Shown: positions 1 to 9,317 of the stretch, in pieces
How positions within the stretch are numbered: the first letter of the stretch is position 1
How the letters are laid out: each line of letters opens with the position of its first letter
Origin: Xanthomonas fragariae
GTDB taxonomy: Bacteria > Pseudomonadota > Gammaproteobacteria > Xanthomonadales > Xanthomonadaceae
Direction of reading: 5' to 3'
DNA: 64,000 nucleotides
NCBI RefSeq assembly: GCF_900183975.1
Contig: NZ_LT853882.1
Span: forward strand, 1,481,501 to 1,545,500
Program-made: the position numbers and the translations under genes
The notes under the pieces: model-generated
Told to the model about the DNA's origin: nothing
Seen by the model: the letters and a program-made list of their open reading frames with translations, nothing else
Database searches by the model: none

Positions 1-1706
1 CACCGCTTGGTCGCAGTCTCGAACGTGGTCGGCTTCGGCAACTCCACCGGCACGCCGGCGCTGTCGCAGGTGCCGGCCTTGCACAGGCGCTCGCGCAGGC
101 GCGGGGTGGCCTGCACGATGACGTGGTAAATGACGTTCTCTTCCAAGGTGCCGCGGAACGCCGCGCTGCCCGGGCCCGTCGCCCAGATGCCCACGTCTTC
201 GCCGCCATGGCTCTCGGACTTGGTCGGTACCAGCGATTCCTGCATGTAGCTGGGCGCTTCGGTGTCGACATGGGTCAAGTCCGGGCGGCCGGCTGCGGGT
301 TCGCTGCTGCTGGGTTCGTGCGGGAATTTCTTCGGGCCGGCCGGCTGCGCGTTGCTGGCACCGGTATGACCGGGGCCGTTTGCGTAGCTCAGCGTAGTGT
401 AGGGCTGCCCGGCCAGATCGGTGGCCAGCTGGGTGCGGTCGCCTTCTTCGCCGCCGGTGCCACGCACCTTGCCCAGGATCGGGTTGCCGCGCACCGGGTA
501 GCCGACGAAGTTGAGCGTGTGCGAATGGTCGGCGGTGACGATGATCAGCGTGTCCGGTGACGCGGTCTGCACGGCGGTGCGCACCGCATCGGATAGCGAG
601 ACGGTTTCATCGAGTGCGCGGTAGGCGTTGCCGGCGTGGTTGGCGTGGTCGATACGACCGCCTTCGACCATGAGCGCGAAGCCGTTCGGGTCGCGCGACA
701 GCGACTGGATCGCGGTGCGCGTCATCTCGGTCAGGCTGGGCTCGCCTTGCGCAGTGCGGTTGCGGTCGTGATCGAACTGCATGTGATCCGGCTGGAACAG
801 GCCCAGCAACGCAGGCGCACCGGCAGCGTCCTTTAATTGCTGTTCGTTCCATACATACGCGCCTTGCGGGTGCGCCTGCTTCCACTCGGCGATCAGATCG
901 CGGCCGTCCAGGCGCAGGCCGACCTTGTCGTCGTATTCCGGGTCGCGCTCCTGCACGGTCTGGAACTGGCTGCGTCCGCCGCCTAGCACCACTTGCGGGC
1001 CGCGCCCGTAACGCGCGGTCCAGAGCAATTGCTGGGCGATGTCCTGGCAGCCGGCGGTGCGTGCGGCGTCGGGCAGGTCGGTGTCGTTTTCCCAGTTGCG
1101 GTCCGGCGAATGGGCATAGGTCGCGGCCGGGGTGGCGTGGGTGAGTCGGGTGGTGGTGACGATCCCGGTCGCCATGCCGGCGCTGTCGGCCAGTTGCAGC
1201 CAGCTCAACAGACCTTTGCCCAGGCTGTCGGCGCAGTCGCTGCGGTTGCCGCTACTGACGCCGATCGCGCCCATGTGCGACTTCACGCCGGTGGTGATGG
1301 CGGTCATGGTGCCGGCCGAATCCGGCGTCTGTGAATCGGTGTTGTAAGTCTTGCTGAAGGCGGTAGCCGGAAACTGTTCCCATGACAACAGGTTCTCTTC
1401 GCCCGGCCCGCCCTTGCGCTGGCCGTCCAGGATGCGTGCGGCGGCCACAGTGGTCAGGCTCATCCCATCGCCCAGAAACAGGATCACGTTGCGCGCGCGG
1501 CCGGCCATGGCGCCATTGCCGGCCGCACGTGACGCGCTGGAGCGGTACCACCATTGCGGCGTCTCGCCAGCGGGATGTGTCACCTGCGGCACCTCTACCC
1601 GCACCGACGCGGGTGCAGAGGCGCTGGTTCTGGCAGTGGAGGCGCAGGCGACCACGCACAGCGTGGTTAGGGCGACGAGGGCAGGCAGGCGGTAGCGCAT
1701 CGGCAT
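1..1706 (-). CDS. Alkaline phosphatase, lipoprotein form (3' end beyond window)
   Basis: Metal-dependent phosphomonoesterase that releases phosphate from organic esters, predicted in the periplasm or on an envelope membrane. Reading leftwards, the protein starts MPMRYRLPALVALTTLCVVA and has a lipobox (VVAC) at about residue 20. The nucleophile region DSAGTMTAITTGVKSHMGA carries the expected serine. Metal-ligand motifs VEGGRIDHANH and TADHSHT occur further on in the correct order. The frame is open from the start to base 1, so about 568 codons are present and the C-terminus lies outside the window. An in-frame ATG at 1733 would add nine residues; 1706 is preferred because it places the signal peptide at the N-terminus. 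The neighbouring symporter is divergently transcribed. Family assignment is firm; substrate range cannot be read from sequence. Confidence 0.93.
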   Translation of the reverse strand, partial: MPMRYRLPALVALTTLCVVACASTARTSASAPASVRVEVPQVTHPAGETPQWWYRSSASRAAGNGAMAGRARNVILFLGDGMSLTTVAAARILDGQRKGGPGEENLLSWEQFPATAFSKTYNTDSQTPDSAGTMTAITTGVKSHMGAIGVSSGNRSDCADSLGKGLLSWLQLADSAGMATGIVTTTRLTHATPAATYAHSPDRNWENDTDLPDAARTAGCQDIAQQLLWTARYGRGPQVVLGGGRSQFQTVQERDPEYDDKVGLRLDGRDLIAEWKQAHPQGAYVWNEQQLKDAAGAPALLGLFQPDHMQFDHDRNRTAQGEPSLTEMTRTAIQSLSRDPNGFALMVEGGRIDHANHAGNAYRALDETVSLSDAVRTAVQTASPDTLIIVTADHSHTLNFVGYPVRGNPILGKVRGTGGEEGDRTQLATDLAGQPYTTLSYANGPGHTGASNAQPAGPKKFPHEPSSSEPAAGRPDLTHVDTEAPSYMQESLVPTKSESHGGEDVGIWATGPGSAAFRGTLEENVIYHVIVQATPRLRERLCKAGTCDSAGVPVELPKPTTFETATKR

Positions 1707-1835
1707 CGAATTCGTGACTGAATCAACGCTCATTATGCCGGGATGCTTGGCGTCACACGGATGACACAGCGCTGTTCCAATCGTGGTCTCGCGGGCGGCG
1801 CGTGCCTGGGCTATGGTGCACGCATTTCTCCCCGG

Positions 1836-3188
1836 ATGATTCGACGCATGACATTGGTCTCGGCCTGGTTGCGCATTCCGTTCTGGCAGCGCGTTGCGGC
1901 TGGCTTCTTCCTCGGCGCGCTGGCTGGCTGGGCCGTGGGCCCGGCGACCGATGTGTGGTTCGGCCCGCTCGGCGAGCTTTACGTCACGCTGATCAGGATG
2001 ATCGCGATTCCGCTGGTGTTCTTCGCGGTGATCAATGCGATCTCCTCGCTGCATGGGCAGAAATCCGTTGCAGCGCTCGGTGGGCGCACGTTCTTGTGGT
2101 TCGTCATCACCGCGGCGCTAGCGGTGGGTGTGGGCCTTGCTGTCGGCACGCTGATGCAGCCTGGCGCCGGCCATTTCAGCCTGAGCGTTGATTCGGCCTG
2201 GAAACCGCGCGATGTGCCCAGCCCGATCCAGGTGCTGCTGGATGTGGTGCCGTCCAACCCGTTCTACGCACTGACCGGCATCGGCACCAAGACCAATGCG
2301 GCGGGCGAGACGGTATTGGCCGCAGGCCGCGGCTCGATCCTGCCGGTGATCTTCTTCGCTGCGCTGCTGGGCTTTGCGATGGTCAAGCTAGGTGAGCGTG
2401 TGGCCGAGGCGCGCAAGCTCACCGCGCAACTGAGCGACATCATGATTCAGGTCACCCGCTTCGTGCTGGAGATGACCCCGCTCGGTACCTTCGGTCTGAT
2501 CGCTAGCCTGGTTGGTAGCTATGGCTTCGAGAAACTGCTGCCGTTTGGCAACTTCGTGCTGGCGCTGTATGTGGCCTGCGCGTTCCATATTGTGGTGGTC
2601 TACAGCAGTTTGTTGCTGCTGCATGGGCTGAACCCATGGAAGTTCTTCCGCGGCGCTATGCCGGGCATGCAGGTGGCATTCGTCAGTTCGTCGAGCCTTG
2701 CCGCCATGCCGGTAGCGATGCGCTCGATCTCGCATAACCTGGGCGTCAGCAAGGATTACGCCGCCTTCGCTGTGCCCCTGGGCGCCAGCATCAAGATGGA
2801 TGGCTGCGGCGCAATCTTCCCGGCGCTGTGTGCGGTATTTATCGCGCAATACACCGGCGTGCCGCTGACTGCCAATCAATACTTCGTGGTGTTGATCGCC
2901 TCAGTGCTGGGCAGCTTCGGCACTGCTGGCGTTCCGGGTACTGCGGTGATCATGGCTACGGTGGTACTGAGTGCGGCCAATCTGCCATTGGAAGTCATCG
3001 GCTATCTGTATGCGATTGACCGCATCCTCGACATGATGCGCACCATGACCAACGTCACCGGGCAGATGTTGGTACCTGTGCTGGTGGCCAAGGAAACCGG
3101 CTTGCTCGACAGGAGCATCTACGAATCGGCATCGAACAACGTCGGGCTGGAAGATCCGCCGACCGATCGCGCCACGCCGCTGCGCTAA
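1836..3188 (+). CDS. Dicarboxylate/amino-acid:cation symporter (DAACS family)
   Basis: Inner-membrane secondary transporter that takes up C4-dicarboxylates or acidic amino acids with Na+ or H+. The protein is about 450 residues with many hydrophobic segments. It contains the serine-rich re-entrant loop (FVSSSSLAAMP), the MDGCGAIFP segment corresponding to the family MDGT/N motif, and the C-terminal substrate and cation site DRILDMMRTMTNVTGQM. The last motif has Gln where many glutamate/aspartate carriers have Asp, and MDGC replaces MDGT, so substrate preference may differ from GltP or DctA. The start at 1836 or the in-frame ATG at 1848 is chosen over the open frame from 1743, because the upstream 31 residues are not hydrophobic and precede the usual N-terminus. 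No operon partner is visible. Confidence 0.9.
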   Translation: MIRRMTLVSAWLRIPFWQRVAAGFFLGALAGWAVGPATDVWFGPLGELYVTLIRMIAIPLVFFAVINAISSLHGQKSVAALGGRTFLWFVITAALAVGVGLAVGTLMQPGAGHFSLSVDSAWKPRDVPSPIQVLLDVVPSNPFYALTGIGTKTNAAGETVLAAGRGSILPVIFFAALLGFAMVKLGERVAEARKLTAQLSDIMIQVTRFVLEMTPLGTFGLIASLVGSYGFEKLLPFGNFVLALYVACAFHIVVVYSSLLLLHGLNPWKFFRGAMPGMQVAFVSSSSLAAMPVAMRSISHNLGVSKDYAAFAVPLGASIKMDGCGAIFPALCAVFIAQYTGVPLTANQYFVVLIASVLGSFGTAGVPGTAVIMATVVLSAANLPLEVIGYLYAIDRILDMMRTMTNVTGQMLVPVLVAKETGLLDRSIYESASNNVGLEDPPTDRATPLR

Positions 3189-3198
3189 GCCCCCTTGA

Positions 3199-3779
3199 TG
3201 GCGCCTGGATTTCCTGCGTTGCGCGATCGGCCGCAGTAGCTGCCCGAGCTGGAAAGTGGTGATGGCGTATTCGTGCAGCGCAGTTTGGCCGACGATCCAT
3301 TCGAGCAACAGTATCTGGAGATCCTTGGCAAGGAAGGCCGGCTCTACACCGGTGCGCAGGTTCCCAGCCTGCCGCGCCCGAGTGGCAAGCTCGGTGCGAA
3401 TCTGGAACGGAAGGCGCGCGCTGTCCAGCAGCATGCTAGTGCAGCACCTTGCAGACACATGCCGGCGAGAGCGCCATCCTCGAATTGGGCTGCGGAAATG
3501 GTTGGCTGTCGCATCTGCTGTCGCAGTCGCTGCAGCGCGACGTCTGCGGTATCGATGTCAATCGCACCGAACTCACCCAGGCCGCACGCGTGTTCGGCCA
3601 CGACTAACGCCTGAGCTTCATCGCTGCCGATATCCAGCGCGGGCGCTGCTACGTGACGACTTCGATGTCATCGTCATCCCGGCGTGCATCCAGTATTTCG
3701 CAGACCCTGCGGCGCTGGTCATCCGTCTGCTCGCTCAGCTGCGCAACGGCGGCGAGTTGCATATTCTTGACGGTCTGGC
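3199..3779 (+). pseudogene. Relic of a class I SAM-dependent methyltransferase
   Basis: Pieces of one protein can be followed across frames. An N-terminal part contains FEQQYLEILGKEGRLYTGAQ. It is followed by the SAM-binding glycine motif ILELGCGNGWLSHLL and the acidic strand CGIDVNRTEL. After an in-frame stop at about 3604 come a post-motif AADIQRG and the segment DDFDVIVIPACIQYFADPA in another frame. At least two frameshifts and two stops (about 3237 and 3604) separate the pieces, so no functional product is expected. The relic ends where the IS481-type element begins. The original substrate cannot be inferred. Confidence 0.75.
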
Positions 3780-3785
3780 TCTAAG

Positions 3786-4767
3786 ATGTTCAGTCCCGGC
3801 ATTAGATGTATCGGATCCACCTTGAACCGCTCGGGTTCGGATGTGCACTGCTCGCAGATGAATTCTTACGGTGCCAGGGCTTTGAGCCTGCGAGCGAAGT
3901 TGTAGGCGTCGATGAAGTCGGCCAGATCTGATGCAGTTGTGCGTGGTCGTCGTAGTGGAAGCGTTTGACAGTGGCTTCCTTGATGTTCCGACTCATCCGC
4001 TCGACCTACCCGTTGGTCCAGGGATGCTTGACCTTGGTCAAGCGGTGTCGGATGCCGTGTTCTTTGCAGACACGACTGAAGAGATGCACGAAGGCATAGC
4101 GGTCGGAACTGCGGTTGGTGAACTGGATGCCGTTATCCGTCAGAACCGTATGCAGGATGTAGGGCACCGCCTGGATCACATTGCGCAGGAACTGCGCTGC
4201 AACCAGCTTGGTGGCCGAGGGATGGAGTTCGGTGAGCGCAAACTTGGACGTCCTGTCGATGGCCACGAACAGATAGAGCTTGCCCTCGGCCGTCTGCACC
4301 TCTGCGATGTCGATGTGGAAGTAGCCAATCGGATAGTGCTTGAACTGCTTTTTGGCAGGTTTGTCGCCCTTGATGTCTGGCAGTCGCCAGATGCCATGGC
4401 GTTGCAGGCAGCGGTGCAGCGATGAGCGCGTCAGATGCGGGATGCTTGGCTGCAGTGCATAGAGACAGTCGTCCAGCGGAAGCAATGTGTGCCTGCGGAA
4501 GGCGACGATCGCCGCCTCATCCTCAATGGACAACACCGTGGAACACGGCTGCCTCGGCCCGGTCGGCACATCGGCAACCGAGGTGCGCTTCTGCCACTTG
4601 TCCACCGTCTTCTGGTTGATGCCGTAGCGCTTGGACAGCGCTCTCAGGCTCTCTTGACTCTGTTGTATCGCTCGACGGATCGCCTCTGTCGTAGTGGCGC
4701 TCTAGCCCATCGTGCTTGCTTCCATTCGAGGGAAAAGAGTGCACCATCAAAGCCTGGGATCAAACAT
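3786..4767 (-). mobile_element. IS481-family element with 5-bp target duplication
   Basis: The ends are imperfect inverted repeats: ATGTTCAGTCCCGGCATTAG at 3786 and, on the other strand from 4767, ATGTTTGATCCCAGGCTTTG. They are flanked by the direct repeat CTAAG at 3781-3785 and 4768-4772. The second CTAAG shares its last base with the first base of the adjacent IS5-type element at 4772. The transposase inside is inactivated. Confidence 0.8.
3788..4710 (-). pseudogene. IS481-family transposase, inactivated
   Basis: The product would be a DDE (rve-type) transposase with an N-terminal helix-turn-helix (AIRRAIQQSQESLRALSKRY) and an integrase core (GYFHIDIAEVQTAEGKLYLF, then VLTDNGIQFT). Three lesions are visible. 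A TAG is the third codon after the ATG at 4710. A second TAG sits at 4006-4008, where family members have Gln in the motif WTNGQVERM. A frameshift follows, after which LADFIDAYNFARRLKALAP continues in a neighbouring frame. The element can therefore move only if another copy supplies transposase. Confidence 0.85.
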
Positions 4768-4771
4768 CTAA

Positions 4772-5927
4772 GGAAGGTCTGAACAACGCACCAGACCTCT
4801 GAAATTCGAGCCTGCTGCGTGCCAATAGCGCACAGAGTTGATGCGTACGATACGATTTCTACGGTTTCTTGCGGCGTTGGCTGGCGCCAGACAGCATTAT
4901 CCCCTGGCCGGCAGCAACTGCCGGCGCACCATCCACAGATTGGATAGTGCGAACAGGGTCAGCACATGCGCGGTGTTCCTGGCCAGGCCGCGATAGCGGA
5001 CCTTGGTGTAGCCAAACTGGCGTTTGATCACGCGGAATGGATGCTCCACCTTCGCACGCACACTTGCTTTGAAGTATTCCCAACGTTCTTCCTGGCGGCG
5101 CTCGCGTTTATTGCCAATGGCTTGAATCGTCGAACGCTTGGCGGCAATGAAAAAACCAGCCTTGCAGGTCTGCAGTTCTTCGCGTTTGTCCGCACCGGTG
5201 TAGCCGCTGTCGCCGAACACACTGTCTTCTTTGCCGTGCAGCAATGCGTGGGTCACCGTGACATCGGCCACATTGGCAGCCGTACAACGGACGTGGTGCA
5301 CCAGCCCGGAAAACTCATCCACGCCGATGGGTGCCTTCATCCCGAAATACCACTGATTGCCTTTCTTGGTCTGATGCATTTCAGGGTCGCGCGCGCGGTC
5401 GGTGTTCTTGGTCGAACTGGGCGCAGCGATCAGGGTTGCATCGACGATCGTGCCGGACCGCAGGCTCTGACCCTTGCGCACCAGATGCGCGTTGACGGCC
5501 TCCAGCATCCGCGCTGCAAGGCCATGGGTTTCCAGCAAGCGGCGAAAGTTGAGAATCGTGGTCTCGTCGGGAACATTGTCCAAACCGCCGAGCCGGGCAA
5601 AACGGCGCAAGGTCCGGATCTCGTGCAACGCTTCTTCCATCGCCGGATCGCTCAACGCATACCACTGCTGCTGCAAATGAATCCGCAACATCGTCGCCAG
5701 TGCGTACGGCTGTCGACCAGGCCGCCCCGACACCGGATAGTGCGGCGAGATCAGTCCGAGCAAATGCCTCCACGGAACCACCTGCTCCATCTCGGCCAGG
5801 AAGATCTCGCAGCGAGTCTGCTTGCGCTTGCCCAAACCTTCAGCGTCACCGAACGTCAGTTGCATGGATGACTCCTCAACGTAGGTGTGTAGTGTCGCGC
5901 ATTTGAAGTGCGTTGTTCAGAGGTTCC
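4772..5927 (-). mobile_element. IS5-family element (IS1478-like), copy 1, 1156 bp
   Basis: The length of 1156 bp and the ends match the second copy at 50991-52146 but in opposite orientation. The terminal repeats read GGAACCTCTGAACAACGCAC from the right end (5927 leftwards) and GGAAGGTCTGAACAACGCAC from the left end (4772). The flanks do not match (CTAA on the left, AAAG on the right), so no target-site duplication is present, unlike copy 2. The element cuts the 3' end of the porin gene at 5928-7198. The IS1478 name rests on remembered similarity only. Confidence 0.9.
4897..5865 (-). CDS. IS5-family transposase (copy 1)
   Basis: A 322-residue DDE transposase with an intact frame. It has the InsH-type N-terminal domain (VVPWRHLLGLISPHYP), the first catalytic Asp region (GTIVDATLIAAPSSTKN), the central DSGYTGADKREEL, and the C-terminal YFKASVRAKVEHPFRVIKRQ with the catalytic Glu. 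It differs from the copy at 51053-52021 by about nine substitutions, including Cys for Arg at residue 19, Pro for His in MKAPIGVDEF and Ala-Arg for Thr-Lys near RGLARNTAH. The ORF is intact, so it may be functional, though the Pro change falls in a conserved stretch. The gene starts about 60 bp inside the right end of the element. Confidence 0.92.
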   Translation of the reverse strand: MQLTFGDAEGLGKRKQTRCEIFLAEMEQVVPWRHLLGLISPHYPVSGRPGRQPYALATMLRIHLQQQWYALSDPAMEEALHEIRTLRRFARLGGLDNVPDETTILNFRRLLETHGLAARMLEAVNAHLVRKGQSLRSGTIVDATLIAAPSSTKNTDRARDPEMHQTKKGNQWYFGMKAPIGVDEFSGLVHHVRCTAANVADVTVTHALLHGKEDSVFGDSGYTGADKREELQTCKAGFFIAAKRSTIQAIGNKRERRQEERWEYFKASVRAKVEHPFRVIKRQFGYTKVRYRGLARNTAHVLTLFALSNLWMVRRQLLPARG

Positions 5928-7198
5928 AAAGTGAACGTGGATGCTGCGGTGACCAGATTGACCGGGCCGAAGAACGTCGCCCAGCTGAAGTAAATCGTGT
6001 TGCCATACAGGAAGTTGTTATTGCGCAAGGTGCCTGTACCGGAGGTGCCACCGCCACCGGAGGCGATCTCGCTATGGAAGCCCAGGCGCGGTTTCCAACC
6101 GGTTTCGCTCAGCGACCACGCGTTGGAGGTGCTCGCCATATATGCGCGTAGATCGCGTCCGCCGAAGCTACCGCGCTGCATGGTTAAAAACGAGTCGGTG
6201 CGCAGTTTGCCCACATTGCCCCACAAGCGCAGGCCGTAGTAATTGCGATTTTCTTCGGCGGTCTGGCGACCCCAGACATGATTGTCGTTGCGGTACTGAT
6301 AGAAGAACGGTTCCAGATATATCGGTTTGGCGGTCGGCAACCGGTAGCCACCGACCACACCGCGGAGATGCCGCGAGCGGTCGATGCGGTCGTCGCCCAA
6401 GCCTTCGGTTCCATCCAGATTGAAGCTGAAATCGAACACATCCACACGGGTTTTTTCGCCGATTGCCCAGGCGCGCACACCGTTCAAGGTCACGAAGATA
6501 TCGGTGTTGTCGCGCAACGCCATCAGCGTGGTCGGGCCGTCGACAAACACCTGACGACCAACGCGCAAGCCGAGGTCGGTGCCGGCGACGCGGCCTTTCA
6601 CGTCGAAGAACACTTGCTGCAGGATCGCGTTGTTTTCCTGTGTGCCGGTCTTGGTACCTTCGTTGCGCCCATCCAGGCTGCCGTGCGCCAGTTCCGTATA
6701 CAGGCGGAAGTGTTCGCCAACATGCAGATCCGCGCCGAAGAACGCGCGGAACAAGTACTGCTGCTGCGAATAGCTGCCCGGAAGCAGGCCGAGGTTGGTG
6801 ATAGTGTTGCTGCGCGCGCGCAGTTCGTTGCTGAGCGACACATACACCTTGCCCGACTCGTTGAGCGGAATGTACTTGAGTGGATCGAACAGGCTCTTGC
6901 GCTTGGACGGGTCTTTCAAATATGACCAGTCTTCGGCCCAGCGCACCTGCCACATATTACCGCTCTGTTTGGCACCCCAACCCTGCGCTTCAAGCGGGTA
7001 GCCCTTCGACGCAGCAGGCGCGACAGGTGCGGATGCCTTCGCTGGCTCAGGCTGGGTCTGTTCGGGACTGACCGACGCAGTTTGCGCTTGCGCAAAACTC
7101 AGCCCAGGCAGCGAAAAACCTATCGCAAGGCACAGGCAGCGTTTCGCGCCAAGGGAAATATCGACCATAGCCGGCCGCATCAAGCGTGAAAATCGCAT
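5876..7198 (-). pseudogene. Alginate-export family outer-membrane porin, 3'-truncated by IS
   Basis: The protein has an N-terminal signal peptide (hydrophobic segment CLCLAIGFSLPGLSFAQA). A long beta-barrel region follows, rich in alternating aromatic and charged residues (RLYTELAHGSLDGRNEG, LRVGRQVFVDGPTTLMAL, GGYRLPTAKPIYLEPFFYQY), typical of the alginate_exp/AlgE-like family. The gene sequence ends at the IS5 boundary at 5927; the last 14 codons (LNNALQMRDTTHLR) are read from IS sequence. Barrel proteins normally end in a terminal strand closing with an aromatic residue, and that is missing here, so folding is doubtful. The lost 3' end is not found on the far side of the element. Substrate is unknown; no alginate genes are nearby. 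Confidence 0.8.
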
Positions 7199-7354
7199 CG
7201 TGCCGCCCTATCTGAAAGCTGCTTCGTCTAACGAACGATATCGGCCCAGTAGGCAATGACTGTAGTGAAGCAATGGCGCAAAGGGGGTAATCCAATGGTC
7301 CTGAAAACATGAACTGGGATTGTCATTTGGGATTGGGGAATCGTAAAAGCGGGC

Positions 7355-7574
7355 TTGTCGATACCCCGTGCTGCGCAATCTGGAAGCGGTAGGGTTACTG
7401 CAAAGCCGTGTCGAGCCCTCCGCGCCAGGTCCGCCGCGGCGCTATTACCCATCACCCAAACCGTGTGCCTGGCTGACGTTACCGTTGTTGGTCACGCTGC
7501 ATCTGGCACGCGCGTTCGGCAAGCTGCACGGCGTGTTCGCCAAGCACCTGCTGGTCAAGAGGGGCGAAGGCTGA
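7355..7574 (+). pseudogene. Possible PadR-type regulator fragment
   Basis: The segment from about 7362 reads VLRNLEAVGLLQSRVEPSAP and then GPPRRYYPSPK. This resembles the recognition helix and wing of PadR-family repressors, in which a leucine-rich 'L..LE..GLL' helix is followed by 'GPPRRYY'. No start, N-terminal helices or C-terminal dimer helix can be joined in frame, so at most a remnant survives. The rest of 7199-7750 shows no recognisable gene. Confidence 0.35.
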
Positions 7575-7750
7575 GTGCGACGGTTCGTCGATCGCGACGT
7601 AGTAAATGCTTGCGATCAGATTGCAAACAGCGGGTCAGCAGCGGGTCTTCGATTGCAGCGTCTCAGTCAAGCGCTGCACCTGCGTGAGGTGTGGAGCACT
7701 ATCGCGTCTGTTTAGTTGTGCTCAATACTCGCTCAGCACGATAACCTGAT

Positions 7751-7789
7751 AAAAACGCGCCTGATTGTTTGCGATCAAAGAGCGTTTTT
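7751..7789 (-). terminator. Hairpin terminator of the PHA depolymerase gene
   Basis: An outer stem AAAAACGC / GCGTTTTT encloses an inner TGAT/ATCA stem. It lies 8 bases downstream of the stop of the leftward gene and gives a U-rich tail on the minus strand. Confidence 0.6.
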
Positions 7790-7796
7790 TGGCGAG

Positions 7797-9104
7797 TCAA
7801 GCGCGTTTGCTGCGCCTGCGGATCGACGTTACAGTGGCAGGGTCGCGGCTGCCCACCGGATCTGCATCGTAGCGACCGATGAATTCGCGTACCTGCGGAT
7901 ATACCACCTCGCGCCAGCGCCGGCCGCTGAAGATACCGTAGTGGCCAGCGCCTTCTACCACCATATGCCGGCGATGCGCAGCATCGATGCCGGTGCATAG
8001 ATCGTGCACCGCTTCGGTCTGGCCAAGGCCAGCCATATTGTCCAGTTCGCCTTCAATGCTGAGCAACGCGGTCTTGCGGATCGCAGACGGCTTGACCAAC
8101 TGGCCGTCCACTTTCCACTTGCCCTGCGGCAACAAGAAGTCCTGGAACACGACGCGAATGGTGTCGAGGTAATACTCGGCCGGCATGTCGAGCACGGCAT
8201 TGTATTCGTCATAGAACTGACGATGCGCCTGCGCATCCTGCAGATCGCCCTTGACCAAGTCGATGTAGAAATCCCAGTGCGACATTACGTGACGATTCGG
8301 GTTCATCGACAGGAAGCCGGCGTGCTGCAAAAAGCCCGGATAGACCTGACGTCCCTGGCCCGGATAAGGAAAAGGCACAGTGTGGATCAGGTTGTTCTGA
8401 AACCACTCAATGCCGTTTTCCGTTGCCAGGTTATTGACCTGGGTCGGACTGCGCCGTGCGTCGATCGGGCCGCCCATCATCACCAGCGAGCGCGGCGTTG
8501 GCTCGTCATTGGAGGCCATCAGCGACACCGCCGCCAGTACCGGCACGGTTGGCTGGCACACGCTTACCACATGCAAGCGCTCGACTCCGATGTGGCGGAT
8601 GAATTCCTGGATGTAACCGATGTAGTCCTCGAGCCGGAACGCGCCGGCTTCCAGCGGCACCATGCGCGCATCCACCCAGTCGGTCACATAGACCTTGTGG
8701 TTGCGCAGCAGCGTGCGCACGGTGTCGCGCAGCAAAGTTGCGTGGTGCCCGGACAACGGCGCAACCACCAGCACGGCCGGCTGCTGCTTCATTTTGCCGA
8801 TCAGCTCGACATGGTCGCTGAAACGCTTGAAGCGCAGCAGGCGACAGAACGGCTTGCTTAGCACCTCGCGTTCGATGATCGGCAGCGAGTGGCCGTCGAC
8901 CTCGACATCGTCGAGCGCCCAGGCGGGCTTTTCGTATTCCTTGCCCAGCCGATGGAACAGCTCGTTGGTGGCGGCCATGCGTTCGGCGCCAGGAAGCGAT
9001 GCCCACAGGCTGTCGGGGTCGGAAAACATCTTTGCGTTCGCCTGGGCCTGATGCACCCAAGGGGCTAGAAGATTGCGGGTTAGCTCATGCAGTTGATAAA
9101 GCAT
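7797..9104 (-). CDS. phaZ: Intracellular polyhydroxyalkanoate depolymerase
   Basis: Alpha/beta-hydrolase predicted to hydrolyse stored poly(3-hydroxybutyrate) granules in the cytoplasm; there is no signal peptide. The chosen start gives MLYQLHELTRNLLAPW, the family N-terminus, and 435 residues; the open frame extends 20 codons further upstream. The nucleophile region is VVSVCQPTVPVLA, with cysteine in place of serine as in PhaZ1-type intracellular enzymes. Further support comes from the PHB_depo_C-type segments VVAPLSGHHATLLRDTV and GAGHYGIFSGRRWRE, the latter carrying the catalytic His. No PHA synthase or phasin gene is adjacent, so the depolymerase stands alone here. Confidence 0.9.
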   Translation of the reverse strand: MLYQLHELTRNLLAPWVHQAQANAKMFSDPDSLWASLPGAERMAATNELFHRLGKEYEKPAWALDDVEVDGHSLPIIEREVLSKPFCRLLRFKRFSDHVELIGKMKQQPAVLVVAPLSGHHATLLRDTVRTLLRNHKVYVTDWVDARMVPLEAGAFRLEDYIGYIQEFIRHIGVERLHVVSVCQPTVPVLAAVSLMASNDEPTPRSLVMMGGPIDARRSPTQVNNLATENGIEWFQNNLIHTVPFPYPGQGRQVYPGFLQHAGFLSMNPNRHVMSHWDFYIDLVKGDLQDAQAHRQFYDEYNAVLDMPAEYYLDTIRVVFQDFLLPQGKWKVDGQLVKPSAIRKTALLSIEGELDNMAGLGQTEAVHDLCTGIDAAHRRHMVVEGAGHYGIFSGRRWREVVYPQVREFIGRYDADPVGSRDPATVTSIRRRSKRA

Positions 9105-9317
9105 TCTACCCATCCGTGCTGCTCTTTGCTGCCGCGCAGCATACCCGCTTTGGCGCATTTGCACCTTAATGGGGCTGGTTAGCTGACCATGTCGTCATAT
9201 GAATGATTCATTTTTATGGTCGCGTGAAATCTTTTGCTCCGCGTGGGGGTGCCCCGCTTGCACACCGCACACCCAAGCTTGTGTTAGGTGGAATCCCTAG
9301 AGGAACATTATTACGAA

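Noticed and set aside
607..885. Minus-strand open frame of 92 codons, and a similar one at 1252-1659
   Set aside because: Both lie out of frame inside the alkaline phosphatase gene, whose own frame shows the catalytic and metal motifs; they are GC-rich shadows.
4966..5871. A 301-codon open frame opposite the IS5 transposase, with a twin at 51047-51952
   Set aside because: It is the antisense shadow of the DDE transposase and appears in both copies only because the copies are near-identical.
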